DNA from: Candidatus Saccharimonas sp.
Lineage (GTDB): Bacteria > Patescibacteriota > Saccharimonadia > Saccharimonadales > Saccharimonadaceae
Assembly (NCBI GenBank): GCA_022736555.1
Contig: DZCW01000007.1
Coordinates: 1-39,501, forward strand
Direction of reading: 5' to 3'
Length of the DNA stretch: 39,501 bases
Part shown: positions 8,124 to 17,053 of the stretch, piece after piece
Numbering within the stretch: the first letter of the stretch is position 1
How the letters are laid out: each line of letters begins with the position of its first letter
Translations under genes and position numbers: made by a program
Notes under the pieces: model-generated
Told to the model about the DNA's origin: nothing
Databases searched by the model: none
The model's input: the letters and a program-made list of their open reading frames with translations, nothing else

Positions 8124-10268
8124 TTAGTATTCGCGACGGTCGAATTTTGCCCGAGTTTCAGCTGCTTCGTTGTCAGCTACTTGTGGTTCTGGGAAGGTTT
8201 TCGGGGCAACCGGAGGACGATTCTGCTCTGGCCTTCGGTTCTGTTCGTTTGGCCTCTTAAAGTTTTGTACGCCACCATTACCGCCACCATTACCGCCCCC
8301 AATCTCATTTATAACCGGGATAACGATTGGTGTTCGCCTAGTTTGATCATACAAAATATGCGTAATTTCGTCCTTGAGCTCTTTTTTAATAACATCTAAA
8401 TCGACATGTTTGCCCGAGAAAGAACGAGCTACCTTTTGTTTTAGATACTGCCTGATCATACCCATCAATTCTTCACTATCGCGAAGATAGATAAAACCAC
8501 GACTAATAATATCAGGACTGGTCATTAGTCGACCACTGCCGCGCTGGACAGTTAAGACTACTACGAACATACCCTCAGAAGCCATATGAATACGGTCCTT
8601 TAAAACAACTTCGGAAACGACTGCGCCACTATCGTCGTACATGATACCACCAGCTGGAATACGGCCGGCTTTTCTAGTACCTTCACTAGTTATTTCTAGT
8701 ACATCACCACTGTCACAAACGAAAATATTTTCTCGTTTTATGCCTGCCGCCTTTTCGGCTAGTTCGGCGTTGTGGACTAACATATGAAACTCGCCGTGAA
8801 TTGGCAAATAATACTTTGGGTTAAGTGCCGTAATCAGCTGAACGTGATCGTCATAATAAGCATGACCCGAAAGATGTAATGGCCCAATACCAGTCAAATG
8901 AGTTTTACCATTCTGGATAACATCACTACCTTCACGCATTAGACCGTCAACCATTCGAACAACGAATTTTTCATTGCCAGGAATCGGGTTAGAACTAAAT
9001 ACAATAACATCGGTGTCTTTAATCTTTATAAATTTATGACTACCGCTAGCCATACGGTTAAGCACGGCGTTAAACTCGCCCTGTGAACCAGTACAAATAA
9101 TCGTAACTTTGCTGTCGGGCATCTTAATTATGTCTTCCATTTTGACGACAACGTCTTTGGGAATTTTGAGGATGCCAGAACGCAGCGCTACTTCTAACGT
9201 TTGGATCATGCTATAACCAGCAAAAGCGACCTTGCGATTATACTGCTTGGCTTCATCCAAAATGAGTTGCATACGATAGATATGGCTGCTAAAACAGCTA
9301 AGGATTAGGCGGCTGTTCGGGTATTTCTCCATAACCTGACCGATACTGTGTTGAATATCCTGCTCGCTATGCATATGAGTTCCTGCAGTTTCGCAGTTGG
9401 TCGACTCGTTCATGAGCATCAGAATACCTTCGGTTGTAGCAATTTCAGTCAAACGTTCCATATCGAATTTTTTGCCATCAACGGGTGCATCATCCATGCG
9501 CCAGTCACCGGTATGAATTAGTACGCCAAGTGGTGTGCGGATAACGATAGCTGAACAATCAGGCACTGAATGGCTAACCCTGACAAGCTCGATATTGAAG
9601 TTATCGCTAACCTGAATACGTTCGTGTTCTTCTGGGTTCATTTCGATATATTGAGGTTCATAGCCATCATTAACAGCCTCTTCCATGGTTCGTTTAACCA
9701 TATTGAGCGTGAATTTTGATCCGTAGACTGGTGCTGGCAGTTTATGGGCAATATGACGAAAAGCTCCGATGTGATCTAAATGAGCATGCGTAAAAATTTG
9801 CGCACGAATTTTGTGCTTGTTCTCCTCTAGATAAGTAATATCCGGGGTAATATAGTTAATTCCTGGATAATCCGCGCCCGGGAATAGAAAACCACAGTCG
9901 ATAATGATGATTTCATTATCATATTCGATTGCCATCATATTCTTGCCGATACCCATCTCGCCCAAACCACCGATTGGCATGACTTTGAGTTTTGGACCGT
10001 TGAATCTTGGCTGTTTCTTTTGTTCAACTGGGCTAAATTGTTTACCGCCGTATCCGTTATAGATCGACTTGTTAACCGGTACGTTAATAACGTGCTGGCT
10101 GGCACGCATATTTACGTTTTCGCTAGTTCGACGTTGCGCTCTAAACGCTTCGCCTTTTCGGACAGTCGTATTATTTAAGACTGTGTTGTTTGATTTCTGC
10201 CTGGGCTGTTGGTTTGGACGCTTTGACAAGTCGTCCCCCTGAGCGTTGGCGAGTCTTTGTTGACCCAT
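8124..10268 (-). CDS. rnj: Ribonuclease J
   Basis: 714 residues. An N-terminal extension of about 90 residues, rich in Gln, Asn and Arg, precedes the metallo-beta-lactamase domain with the metal-binding HAHLDHIGA and HTGDWRMDD. The beta-CASP insert and C-terminal motifs follow (CTGSQGEFNAVLNRM and HLSGHAYYDDH). The C terminus is low-complexity, with three GGGN-like repeats and a proline/arginine-rich tail. RNase J is a 5'-3' exo- and endoribonuclease in mRNA decay and rRNA maturation; together with PNPase just upstream it probably forms the main decay machinery. It starts 3 bases after the UDG stop, with AAGGAG ahead. The extension and tail are likely RNA- or protein-binding (inferred). Confidence 0.95.
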   Translation of the reverse strand: MGQQRLANAQGDDLSKRPNQQPRQKSNNTVLNNTTVRKGEAFRAQRRTSENVNMRASQHVINVPVNKSIYNGYGGKQFSPVEQKKQPRFNGPKLKVMPIGGLGEMGIGKNMMAIEYDNEIIIIDCGFLFPGADYPGINYITPDITYLEENKHKIRAQIFTHAHLDHIGAFRHIAHKLPAPVYGSKFTLNMVKRTMEEAVNDGYEPQYIEMNPEEHERIQVSDNFNIELVRVSHSVPDCSAIVIRTPLGVLIHTGDWRMDDAPVDGKKFDMERLTEIATTEGILMLMNESTNCETAGTHMHSEQDIQHSIGQVMEKYPNSRLILSCFSSHIYRMQLILDEAKQYNRKVAFAGYSMIQTLEVALRSGILKIPKDVVVKMEDIIKMPDSKVTIICTGSQGEFNAVLNRMASGSHKFIKIKDTDVIVFSSNPIPGNEKFVVRMVDGLMREGSDVIQNGKTHLTGIGPLHLSGHAYYDDHVQLITALNPKYYLPIHGEFHMLVHNAELAEKAAGIKRENIFVCDSGDVLEITSEGTRKAGRIPAGGIMYDDSGAVVSEVVLKDRIHMASEGMFVVVLTVQRGSGRLMTSPDIISRGFIYLRDSEELMGMIRQYLKQKVARSFSGKHVDLDVIKKELKDEITHILYDQTRRTPIVIPVINEIGGGNGGGNGGVQNFKRPNEQNRRPEQNRPPVAPKTFPEPQVADNEAAETRAKFDRREY

Positions 10269-10271
10269 ATT

Positions 10272-10877
10272 TTATTCATTCTCCTTTTCGTGGTTTAGAA
10301 TATCTATTATTTTTGGTAACTTCATAAAATCTTCGATTAGCGTGGTTCGCATGCCGCCGTTATAAAGCGCAGCAGCCGGATGATACAGTGGTACTACCAC
10401 CAGTTTCGTATCGCCAAACGTAATTCGTTTTGGCTGACCATGAACCATGCTAATTTTTTGTTCAGGCAAGAAATATTCCATGCTATGCCTACCTAATGTC
10501 ACAACTATTTTTGGTTGAATGACATCCAATTGACGTACCAAGTACGGCCAAAAAGCCGATTTTTCTTCTGGTAAAGGATCACGATTATTAGGCGGACGAT
10601 ACTTTACGATATTTGTTATATATACATCGCTACGAGCAATATCAGCATCAGCTAACATCTGGCTCAAAAACTTACCAGCAGCACCGACAAATGGCAACCC
10701 CTGTTCGTCTTCGTTTTTGCCTGGCGCTTCACCGATTAAGATAATATCCGTGTCGATATTACCATCGCCCATCACGAGATTTTTGGCTTCTCGAGCCAAA
10801 TCTGGGCAGATATTATTTTTGATAATATCTGCCTTAATTTGTTCAAGAAGGGCTTGTTTCTTATTCACTATTACCAA
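10272..10877 (-). CDS. Family-4-type uracil-DNA glycosylase lacking most Fe-S cysteines
   Basis: 201 residues with the type-4 UDG layout: motif A GEAPGKNEDEQGLPFVG, then KYRPPNNRDPLPEE, then the C-terminal motif YHPAAAL. The enzyme removes uracil from DNA. Family members normally hold a 4Fe-4S cluster with four cysteines; compared from memory with Thermotoga UDG, only Cys24 remains, while the other three positions are Asn21, Tyr93 and Phe109. The start is uncertain: TTG at 10877 or GTG at 10868, neither with a clear Shine-Dalgarno. It is translationally close to RNase J (3-base gap). A non-UDG function cannot be ruled out, but the active-site motifs are intact. Confidence 0.88.
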   Translation of the reverse strand: MVIVNKKQALLEQIKADIIKNNICPDLAREAKNLVMGDGNIDTDIILIGEAPGKNEDEQGLPFVGAAGKFLSQMLADADIARSDVYITNIVKYRPPNNRDPLPEEKSAFWPYLVRQLDVIQPKIVVTLGRHSMEYFLPEQKISMVHGQPKRITFGDTKLVVVPLYHPAAALYNGGMRTTLIEDFMKLPKIIDILNHEKENE

Positions 10878-10895
10878 CTACAAGACAAAATTTAT

Positions 10896-10911
10896 TGTCA
10901 CTATATTAGCA
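10896..10911 (-). promoter_or_regulatory. Candidate promoter of the UDG-RNase J unit
   Basis: TGCTAATAT on the minus strand (10911-10903) is an extended -10 box in the 57-base gap after pnp; transcription would start near 10896. No -35 box is clear. Confidence 0.4.
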
Positions 10912-10934
10912 TTTTGAGTATTTATATACAAGAC

Positions 10935-13046
10935 CTAAACGTCCTTAACACTTAAGCTGAGACGACCGCGGTCATCAATACCGGTTAATCTGACCTTGAT
11001 AATCTGACCTTCTGTTAGGATATCCGTCACCTTTTCAACCCGTTTATCGGATAATTCGCTGATATGAACCATGCCGTCGATACCAGGTAGAATATTCACG
11101 AAAGCACCGAAATCCTTGATACTAACAACTTTACCTTTGTAAACCGTGCCGACTTCTGGTTCTTCGGTTAACGCCCTGATCCAGTTCATAGCTTTTTCGA
11201 TCGCAGCAGTATCAACTGCAGCAACCGTAATCAAACCATCCTCAGCAATATCAATTTGAGCACCAGTCTCGGCGGTGATTTTTTTAATCACATCGCCACC
11301 CTTGCCTATGACTGCTCCAATTTTGTCTGGGTTGATCTGGATTTTTTCAATACGTGGAGCATATTCACTTAGCGCCGTGCGTGGTGCTGATAATGTTTCT
11401 AACATGTGTTTTAGAATAAATGCCCGACCAATTTTGGATTTAGTCAAAGCTTCGCGTAAGATCTCGACGGGCAGACCGTGAACTTTCATATCCATCTGTA
11501 GGGCTGTGATACCTTTTTCAGTACCAGTTACCTTGAAATCCATATCACCAGCAAAATCTTCGGCATCAGCAATATCACTCAGAACATATGGTTTATCACC
11601 GTCCATCATCAAACCCATAGCAATACCAGATACTGGCGCCTTAAGGGGCACACCGGCATCCATTAATGCCAAGCAGCTACTACAAGTAGCGGCCATCGAG
11701 GTCGAACCATTCTGACTCATAATTTCCGTAACGCTGCGAATTGCGTATGGAAAATCTTCACGAGCTGGCAAAACTGGAGCAAGTGCTCTCTCGGCCAAAT
11801 AACCGTGACCGATTTCGCGACGGCCTGGACCGCTAAGTCGACGAACTTCACCGACCGTAAAACCTGGCGCATTATAGTGATGCATATAAGTTCGTTCACC
11901 ATCAGTAACTTCCATGCTATCGACTAATTGAGCATAGCTAAGTGGTGCTAGGGTAATAATATTCATAGCCTGGGTTAACCCTCGGGTAAAGATACTAGAG
12001 CCGTGAGTTCGTGGCAGTATACCTACCTCTGACGATAACTGTCTAATTTCATCTAACTTACGGCCATCTGGGCGTACGCTTTTATCGACAATTCCCTTGC
12101 GGACGTCTTTGTGTAGTGCGCTAGTGAAAGCCTCGTCATATTCGTCATGCATAGCCTTGTATTCATCAGCACCTAATTGCTCACTCATCTGAGCATGAAA
12201 TGCCCAGCGCAAAGTTGACACTAGTTCATTGCGTTCAGCGTAAGGTTTGCGCAAGGCATCACCCAATTTGCCATCAACCCATTCGTCGACAGAGGTTTGG
12301 ATTTCAGCATTAGGTAAAATCAGTTCATATTCTAAAGCTACTGGCGCGACTTTTTTAGCTAATTCATTCTGTAATTTTATAGCTGGCTGATAAGCCTCGA
12401 ATGCCCAAGCTAGCGCTTCAGCGATAACCTCTTCACTGACTTCGTTAGCTCCGGCCTCTACCATAGTAATACCACTGGCAATACCAGCAACGACCAAGTC
12501 TAGATCACTCGCTTCACGCTCTTCGGGTGTCAAAAAGGCTTTGAATTCACCGTTGACACGACCAATACGGATACCAGCAACTGGACCATCAAATGGCATA
12601 CCAGCCAGCATCAAGGCAGCGCTAGCAGCAATCATAGCGATTGAATCTGGTCGGAAAGTTGGGTCTAGTGATAGAACACTTGATACTACTTGGACTTCTT
12701 GGCGATAGCCTTTTGGAAATAATGGACGAATTGGTCGATCGATTAGACGACCAATCAATATAGCTTCGTCGCTAGGACGACCTTCGCGTTTAATAAAGCG
12801 ACTGCCTGATATTTTGCCAGCTGCATAAAACTTTTCCTCATAGTCAATACTAAGTGGAAAATAATCCATTACGAGTGGTCGACTACTAACCATAGCCGTT
12901 CCTAATACTACGGTGTCACCGTAGGTAACCAAAACACTGGCAGTTGTTCGAAAACCAACGCGATTTACTTCGAGTTTGAGCGGTCGCCCACAAAAATCAG
13001 TGGTAACTGAGAAAATCTCTTTACCATTAGGGTTGATAGTAGACAT
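10935..13046 (-). CDS. pnp: Polynucleotide phosphorylase
   Basis: 703 residues, full length. Two RNase PH-like domains come first (the first with IKREGRPSDEAILIGRLIDRP, given here only as a pattern around residues 85-105; the second with GDMDFKVTGTEKGITALQMD), then a KH domain (GAVIGKGGDVIKKI) and an S1 domain (YKGKVVSIKDFGAFVNI). It degrades RNA 3'-5' using phosphate and can act in reverse. The order rpsO-pnp is conserved in many bacteria. A strong AGGAGG lies 7 bases before the ATG, and the leader has hairpins suited to autoregulation. Confidence 0.97.
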   Translation of the reverse strand: MSTINPNGKEIFSVTTDFCGRPLKLEVNRVGFRTTASVLVTYGDTVVLGTAMVSSRPLVMDYFPLSIDYEEKFYAAGKISGSRFIKREGRPSDEAILIGRLIDRPIRPLFPKGYRQEVQVVSSVLSLDPTFRPDSIAMIAASAALMLAGMPFDGPVAGIRIGRVNGEFKAFLTPEEREASDLDLVVAGIASGITMVEAGANEVSEEVIAEALAWAFEAYQPAIKLQNELAKKVAPVALEYELILPNAEIQTSVDEWVDGKLGDALRKPYAERNELVSTLRWAFHAQMSEQLGADEYKAMHDEYDEAFTSALHKDVRKGIVDKSVRPDGRKLDEIRQLSSEVGILPRTHGSSIFTRGLTQAMNIITLAPLSYAQLVDSMEVTDGERTYMHHYNAPGFTVGEVRRLSGPGRREIGHGYLAERALAPVLPAREDFPYAIRSVTEIMSQNGSTSMAATCSSCLALMDAGVPLKAPVSGIAMGLMMDGDKPYVLSDIADAEDFAGDMDFKVTGTEKGITALQMDMKVHGLPVEILREALTKSKIGRAFILKHMLETLSAPRTALSEYAPRIEKIQINPDKIGAVIGKGGDVIKKITAETGAQIDIAEDGLITVAAVDTAAIEKAMNWIRALTEEPEVGTVYKGKVVSIKDFGAFVNILPGIDGMVHISELSDKRVEKVTDILTEGQIIKVRLTGIDDRGRLSLSVKDV

Positions 13047-13178
13047 TTGATGTCCTCCTTTTTTTATTCACTCGCCTTATTTTTTTAGGCGAATAAGTAA
13101 CGGGTACAGAAATTTGTTCAAACAAATCACTCTATCCACCACTTCTTCGACCTAGCGTGTGATGTTAATATTGTATCA
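13047..13178 (-). promoter_or_regulatory. pnp promoter and hairpin-bearing leader
   Basis: TGATACAAT on the minus strand (13178-13170) is an extended -10 box, with transcription expected near 13163 and a leader of about 117 bases. The leader holds a small palindromic hairpin (ATTTGTT/AACAAAT, around 13112-13127) and a second hairpin, TCGCCT with AGGCGA (13092-13087 with 13077-13072), directly before AGGAGG (13059-13054). In E. coli the pnp leader hairpin mediates autoregulation by PNPase and RNase III; a similar use here is inferred. Confidence 0.5.
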
Positions 13179-13182
13179 TATA

Positions 13183-13211
13183 AAAACTCCGCAAATTATT
13201 TGCGGAGTTTT
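13183..13211 (-). terminator. rpsO terminator, stop codon in its loop
   Basis: A perfect 13-bp stem (AAAACTCCGCAAA with TTTGCGGAGTTTT) encloses a 3-base loop that is exactly the TAA stop of rpsO in the minus-strand RNA. The 3' arm runs into a T-rich stretch, so this is a Rho-independent terminator or strong 3' processing stop between rpsO and pnp. Confidence 0.85.
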
Positions 13212-13462
13212 AGGGTCGCTACGGTTTCTTTGTAACCGTCAAAATTTTTAGATTCAAGATATTTAAACAATTTCTTACGTTTGCCTACTATCTGAATCAA
13301 ACCACGACGAGCCATATGATCATGTTTATTGGTCTTTAGGTGCTCGGTGATTTCTTTGATACGAGTCGTTAAAACTGATGCTTGAGCTTGTGGGCTACCA
13401 ACATCATTTTTATGGGTCTGTGTCAAAGCAAAGGCTTTGGTTTTATTATCTGCTGTAATCAT
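13196..13462 (-). CDS. rpsO: 30S ribosomal protein uS15
   Basis: 88 residues from the ATG at 13462; a TTG one codon earlier is possible but would lie at the predicted transcription start. The four-helix uS15 core is clear: DVGSPQAQ, ILTTRI-like VLTTRIKEITEHLK, HDHMARRGLIQIVGKRKKLF and LKLRK at the end. It binds the central domain of 16S rRNA early in 30S assembly. It is followed by its own terminator and then pnp. Confidence 0.97.
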   Translation of the reverse strand: MITADNKTKAFALTQTHKNDVGSPQAQASVLTTRIKEITEHLKTNKHDHMARRGLIQIVGKRKKLFKYLESKNFDGYKETVATLKLRK

Positions 13463-13500
13463 CAAGTGTGTATTGTAGCAAAGTTTTGCACAGGTTTCAA
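13463..13500 (-). promoter_or_regulatory. rpsO promoter, near-leaderless
   Basis: Minus strand: TTGAAA (13500-13495), 17-base spacer, TACAAT (13477-13472) preceded by TGC. Start of transcription is predicted near 13465, three bases before the ATG, with no room for a Shine-Dalgarno. Confidence 0.7.
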
Positions 13501-13526
13501 CACCTATTATCTAATACCATATAACA

Positions 13527-13562
13527 TTGACTTTTTATCTGTTAGATGCTATTATAGAAAAC
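13527..13562 (+). promoter_or_regulatory. Promoter of the VirB6/TrbL-like gene, near-leaderless
   Basis: TTGACT (13527-13532), a 17-base spacer, and TATTAT (13550-13555) preceded by TGC. The predicted start of transcription is near 13562, four bases before the ATG at 13566. A TTG at 13527 that opens the same frame is the -35 box itself and so cannot be the start codon of this transcript. Confidence 0.75.
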
Positions 13563-13565
13563 GTA

Positions 13566-16352
13566 ATGTGGGAATTTGCGAGATTACCTTCGCATCGATA
13601 TACATCCATGCGGAAGATTTTTATTTACTCTATGGCTGCCATCGCAGCTGCTTTTTTGTGGGCGCTCGTTTTTACCTCTAATACTTTTGCCATTGATGCT
13701 AGCTGGAGTAACAAAACCGCAATCAGCTATGAGAGTAATGTCTACCTTGGCCCGGTTAATGAAACCGATAATGTAAAACTCGGATTACCAAAGGGCGCCA
13801 AAGCCTATACCTACACCGACCCTACCCTAGTTAACTCTAGCTCTACCGATCCACAAAAAATACATATTATATATTTTACGCCCGATGTCGATGTTAGTGC
13901 GGCCACTAGCGCAAAGTATAAAACCTTTTTATATAATGGTCCTGGCGATTTTTCTAGCCCATCATCACCCGTAGATATAGTTATCGGGCTACAGTCAGCC
14001 GCCCCTGATCCAGGGACTTCGTCCTGCGTAGTTGACGGTGGCTTAGGCTGGATAATTTGCCCAATAACTAATTTCATAGCTAACGGTATGGACCATATAT
14101 TCGGCATATTAAGTAATTTCTTGACCGTCAGACCAGTCGGGACCAATTCGGACAGTGCCCTTTTCCGAGCTTGGACTTACATGCGCAGCTTTGCTAACGT
14201 AGCCTTTGTCGCTGCCTTTTTGATCATTATATATTCACAATTAACAAACCTAGGTATTAGTAATTACGGAATTAAAAAGTTATTACCAAGGCTAATCGTC
14301 GCCGCCCTATTAGTTAACTTGTCTTATTACATATGCGCTATTGCTGTTGATATATCCAACATACTAGGACATTCCCTGCAAGATGTATTCATCAGTATGC
14401 GCAATAGCTTGGTTGGGTCTGAAGGTAATAATTGGAATACGATTAGTTTTAGTAGTATTTCTAGTTTTATATTGTCGGGCGGGACTCTCGCAACTGCCGG
14501 TGCGGTAGGTTTAGGCTTTACCTTGATGAATTACGGCATAGCTGGTTCGTTATTCCTATTATTACCGACATTAATGGCCGGATTAGTTGCCGTATTAATC
14601 GCACTGCTGATCATGGCTGCTCGTCAAGCGATTGTTACTATATTAATCATTCTATCGCCACTAGCATTTGTAGCCTATCTATTACCAAACACCGAGAAGT
14701 GGTTTGAAAAATGGCAATCGACATTTGTGACTATGTTAATTCTATTCCCTGCCTTTTCAATAGTATTCGGTGGCTCGCAATTAGCAGCGGCAGCTATTAT
14801 TCAAAACGCTGATTCGATTAACCTGATTATTCTAGGTATGGTTATCCAAGTAGTACCCCTATTCGTTACGCCACTACTTATCAATATGAGCGGATCTATC
14901 CTTGGTAAAGTCGCTGGTATTGTTAATAACCCCAACAAAGGCCTTATCGACCGAACCCGCAAATTCACTGATGATCGTGCCCAAAACATCATGGCAAAAC
15001 GCCTTGGTGCCAAGGCCCAGAATGGTGAATTCCTTAAACGAGGAGCTCAATATATGGATCACAGACGTCGCAAGCGCGAAGGTCTAAGGAGCGCTCGTAC
15101 TGGTATGACCGATGCTCGTTGGGCAAATTCCAGAGATTATAGCAATATTGATCAGATGTCACGCGAGGCATCTAGTAGTAAGTCTCTCGGTGAAGGTCGC
15201 TCGGAATTACGTTACAACAGCCAAAAGAATGTCACCGGCAGCCATATTCAAAATCTAGATATGCGCTTGCGTGAGAATAAACAGCAACTCGACAATACTA
15301 ACGCTAGAACCGAAAATATATTCAAGGCTTCGCCAAATTATAAATCACTCCACGAAGACGCTTATAAACTCGGGATCAGCAAGACCACGATCGAGCAAAC
15401 TCTTGAGCGCGATCTAAGCAGAAAGATTAGTGTTACTCCTGAGCTATTACGCAAAGAGATGAAATCACGTCTCACCACTAATGAGGCAACGTACGAAAAA
15501 GAGCTTATCAATAGAGTTGAACAAGAAATTAAGGCTGGTATAGATACGAGCACTACTGGCGCATTGTCTGCGCTGGCCGCTCACTCTGAACTAGTTACCC
15601 GTAATATTTCAATAAATGGGCTCGCAATAGAAAGCGCCAAACGCGTACAGCAACAGAACTTCGAGAAAGCGCTTGCTCCTACATTAGAAAAAGGCAAGAT
15701 AGTTGTTACGGATGCTGCAAGATTAGCAGCTGGTATTGATAGTAAACATGGTAGCGAACGCATACAGGCCCTTGTCAAATCAATGGAAGACAAGCGAGAT
15801 AATGAGGACGTAACGGCAATGATAACCTTGATGAACTCGAGCACCTCTGCTGAACGTAAGATTAATGATGCTAATAATTGGCTACGAGAAGCACGTAGCG
15901 AGGGCGACATCGTCAAAGGCTTTGCTGCTACTAAACTTCTCATGTCTACGGGTATGGCCGGTAAATTAAAGCTAGATAAGATAATCCGAGAGATACCAGC
16001 CGGTGATGATAGCTTGTTTGTGAATGAGCTAAAAGGGTTCTTGCTATCTAATGGCATCAAAGAGTCTAACGTAGCTATAGATAAATGGGCTATTAATGAG
16101 GATAAGCTAAGTCTTGACACGGTAGCAAACACCCTATCAACGTATCAGGGAGTCAATCTCGAAGATCTTGCTGGACAGGCCAATCACCTCCTTCGTGCCG
16201 CTTTGAATGCCGGGTATATAGATAGTAAATCGGCTGGTGAATTGCTATCGAACCCTAACTCGGCCAAAAGGCTCACAAAAGAACAGCGATCATTCTTTGA
16301 GGCTGTTAGAGATAATAGCCCAATACCACCATCATCAAAAACAGCTCCATAG
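13566..16352 (+). CDS. VirB6/TrbL-like polytopic membrane protein with long helical tail
   Basis: 928 residues from the ATG at 13566, chosen because the promoter puts transcription 4 bases upstream; the ATG at 13608 (MRKIFIYS) is an alternative. A signal-peptide-like hydrophobic segment lies at about residues 17-40, an extracellular domain to about 200, then six or so transmembrane segments at about 208-445. The stretch MAARQAIVTILIILSPLA followed by LLPNTEKWFEKW matches the conserved core of TrbL/VirB6-type type IV secretion channel proteins. From about 450 the protein is charged and helical, presumably cytoplasmic. No VirB4 or other secretion genes are beside it. Involvement in DNA or protein transfer or in type IV pilus-like machinery is inferred from the family. 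Confidence 0.8.
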   Translation: MWEFARLPSHRYTSMRKIFIYSMAAIAAAFLWALVFTSNTFAIDASWSNKTAISYESNVYLGPVNETDNVKLGLPKGAKAYTYTDPTLVNSSSTDPQKIHIIYFTPDVDVSAATSAKYKTFLYNGPGDFSSPSSPVDIVIGLQSAAPDPGTSSCVVDGGLGWIICPITNFIANGMDHIFGILSNFLTVRPVGTNSDSALFRAWTYMRSFANVAFVAAFLIIIYSQLTNLGISNYGIKKLLPRLIVAALLVNLSYYICAIAVDISNILGHSLQDVFISMRNSLVGSEGNNWNTISFSSISSFILSGGTLATAGAVGLGFTLMNYGIAGSLFLLLPTLMAGLVAVLIALLIMAARQAIVTILIILSPLAFVAYLLPNTEKWFEKWQSTFVTMLILFPAFSIVFGGSQLAAAAIIQNADSINLIILGMVIQVVPLFVTPLLINMSGSILGKVAGIVNNPNKGLIDRTRKFTDDRAQNIMAKRLGAKAQNGEFLKRGAQYMDHRRRKREGLRSARTGMTDARWANSRDYSNIDQMSREASSSKSLGEGRSELRYNSQKNVTGSHIQNLDMRLRENKQQLDNTNARTENIFKASPNYKSLHEDAYKLGISKTTIEQTLERDLSRKISVTPELLRKEMKSRLTTNEATYEKELINRVEQEIKAGIDTSTTGALSALAAHSELVTRNISINGLAIESAKRVQQQNFEKALAPTLEKGKIVVTDAARLAAGIDSKHGSERIQALVKSMEDKRDNEDVTAMITLMNSSTSAERKINDANNWLREARSEGDIVKGFAATKLLMSTGMAGKLKLDKIIREIPAGDDSLFVNELKGFLLSNGIKESNVAIDKWAINEDKLSLDTVANTLSTYQGVNLEDLAGQANHLLRAALNAGYIDSKSAGELLSNPNSAKRLTKEQRSFFEAVRDNSPIPPSSKTAP

Positions 16353-16359
16353 TCTTTCT

Positions 16360-17025
16360 CTAATCTTCAATATTGAAATCTACTAGTTTATTTGCTTCGG
16401 CAACATTCCAGTCACTAATACTAACCCGCCGCAATTGCGTACAATACGCACCGGTGTTTAGTACTTTACCAATATCTTCAGCTAAAGTGCGTATATAAGT
16501 ACCGCTCGAAACATGTACCCTAATCTTAATATCTGGGTACGTATAGTCGATCAGGTTGATCGAATATACCGTGATTATACGTTCTGGCATCTCAATTTTT
16601 TCACCCTTGCGCGCCAGTTTATAGGCCCGCTGACCATTAATTTTAATGGCGCTATAAATCGGCGGACGTTGAGTGATTTCGCCAGTAAAGCCCGTAAGTG
16701 TTTTATCGATTTCTGATTTAGTAGGTATTCTATCCGAAATATCAGTAATCTCACCTTCTGGGTCACCGGTTGTACTAGTTTGCCCTAGATGGATTGTTGC
16801 TTCGTAAATTTTATCGAGTTTGCTGTAAGAGCCAGCATTTTTACATTCTTGGCCGATTACCAATATCATTAGCCCGGTTGCGAAAGGATCTAACGTGCCG
16901 GTATGCCCTACTTTGACTTTCTTACCTTGCTGTTGTGATAAAACCCGTCGCACACGAGCTACCACACCAAAACTAGTCATATTAGCTGGTTTATCAATTA
17001 GTAAAATACCGTCTTGCATACTCAC
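16360..17025 (-). CDS. truB: tRNA pseudouridine-55 synthase TruB, no PUA domain
   Basis: 221 residues. It has the TruB catalytic core: GILLIDKPANMTSFGVV at the start, GHTGTLDPFATGLMILVIG with the catalytic Asp, RPPIYSAIKINGQRAYKLAR, and VHVSSGTYIRTLAEDIG. It makes pseudouridine 55 in the T-loop of tRNA. Typical TruB proteins are about 300 residues and end with a PUA-like domain; this one stops right after the catalytic domain. It lies 28 bases after the NrnA-like gene, matching the nrnA-truB adjacency of many bacteria. Confidence 0.95.
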   Translation of the reverse strand: MSMQDGILLIDKPANMTSFGVVARVRRVLSQQQGKKVKVGHTGTLDPFATGLMILVIGQECKNAGSYSKLDKIYEATIHLGQTSTTGDPEGEITDISDRIPTKSEIDKTLTGFTGEITQRPPIYSAIKINGQRAYKLARKGEKIEMPERIITVYSINLIDYTYPDIKIRVHVSSGTYIRTLAEDIGKVLNTGAYCTQLRRVSISDWNVAEANKLVDFNIED

Positions 17026-17053
17026 CCAGTATAACAGCCGGGGTTAGTGTTCC

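Noticed and set aside
8258-8310. Short repeats coding GGGNGGGN in RNase J as a CRISPR or tandem-repeat array
   Set aside because: They are a low-complexity glycine/asparagine stretch inside the coding sequence, with no spacers.
13527-13565. TTG at 13527 as start of the VirB6/TrbL-like protein
   Set aside because: The TTG is the -35 box of a good promoter (TTGACT, 17 bases, TATTAT), so it lies upstream of the transcript.
15581-16132. Minus-strand frame of 183 residues opposite the VirB6-like tail
   Set aside because: Leu/Ser-rich composition is what the antisense of a charged helical gene gives; no start signal.
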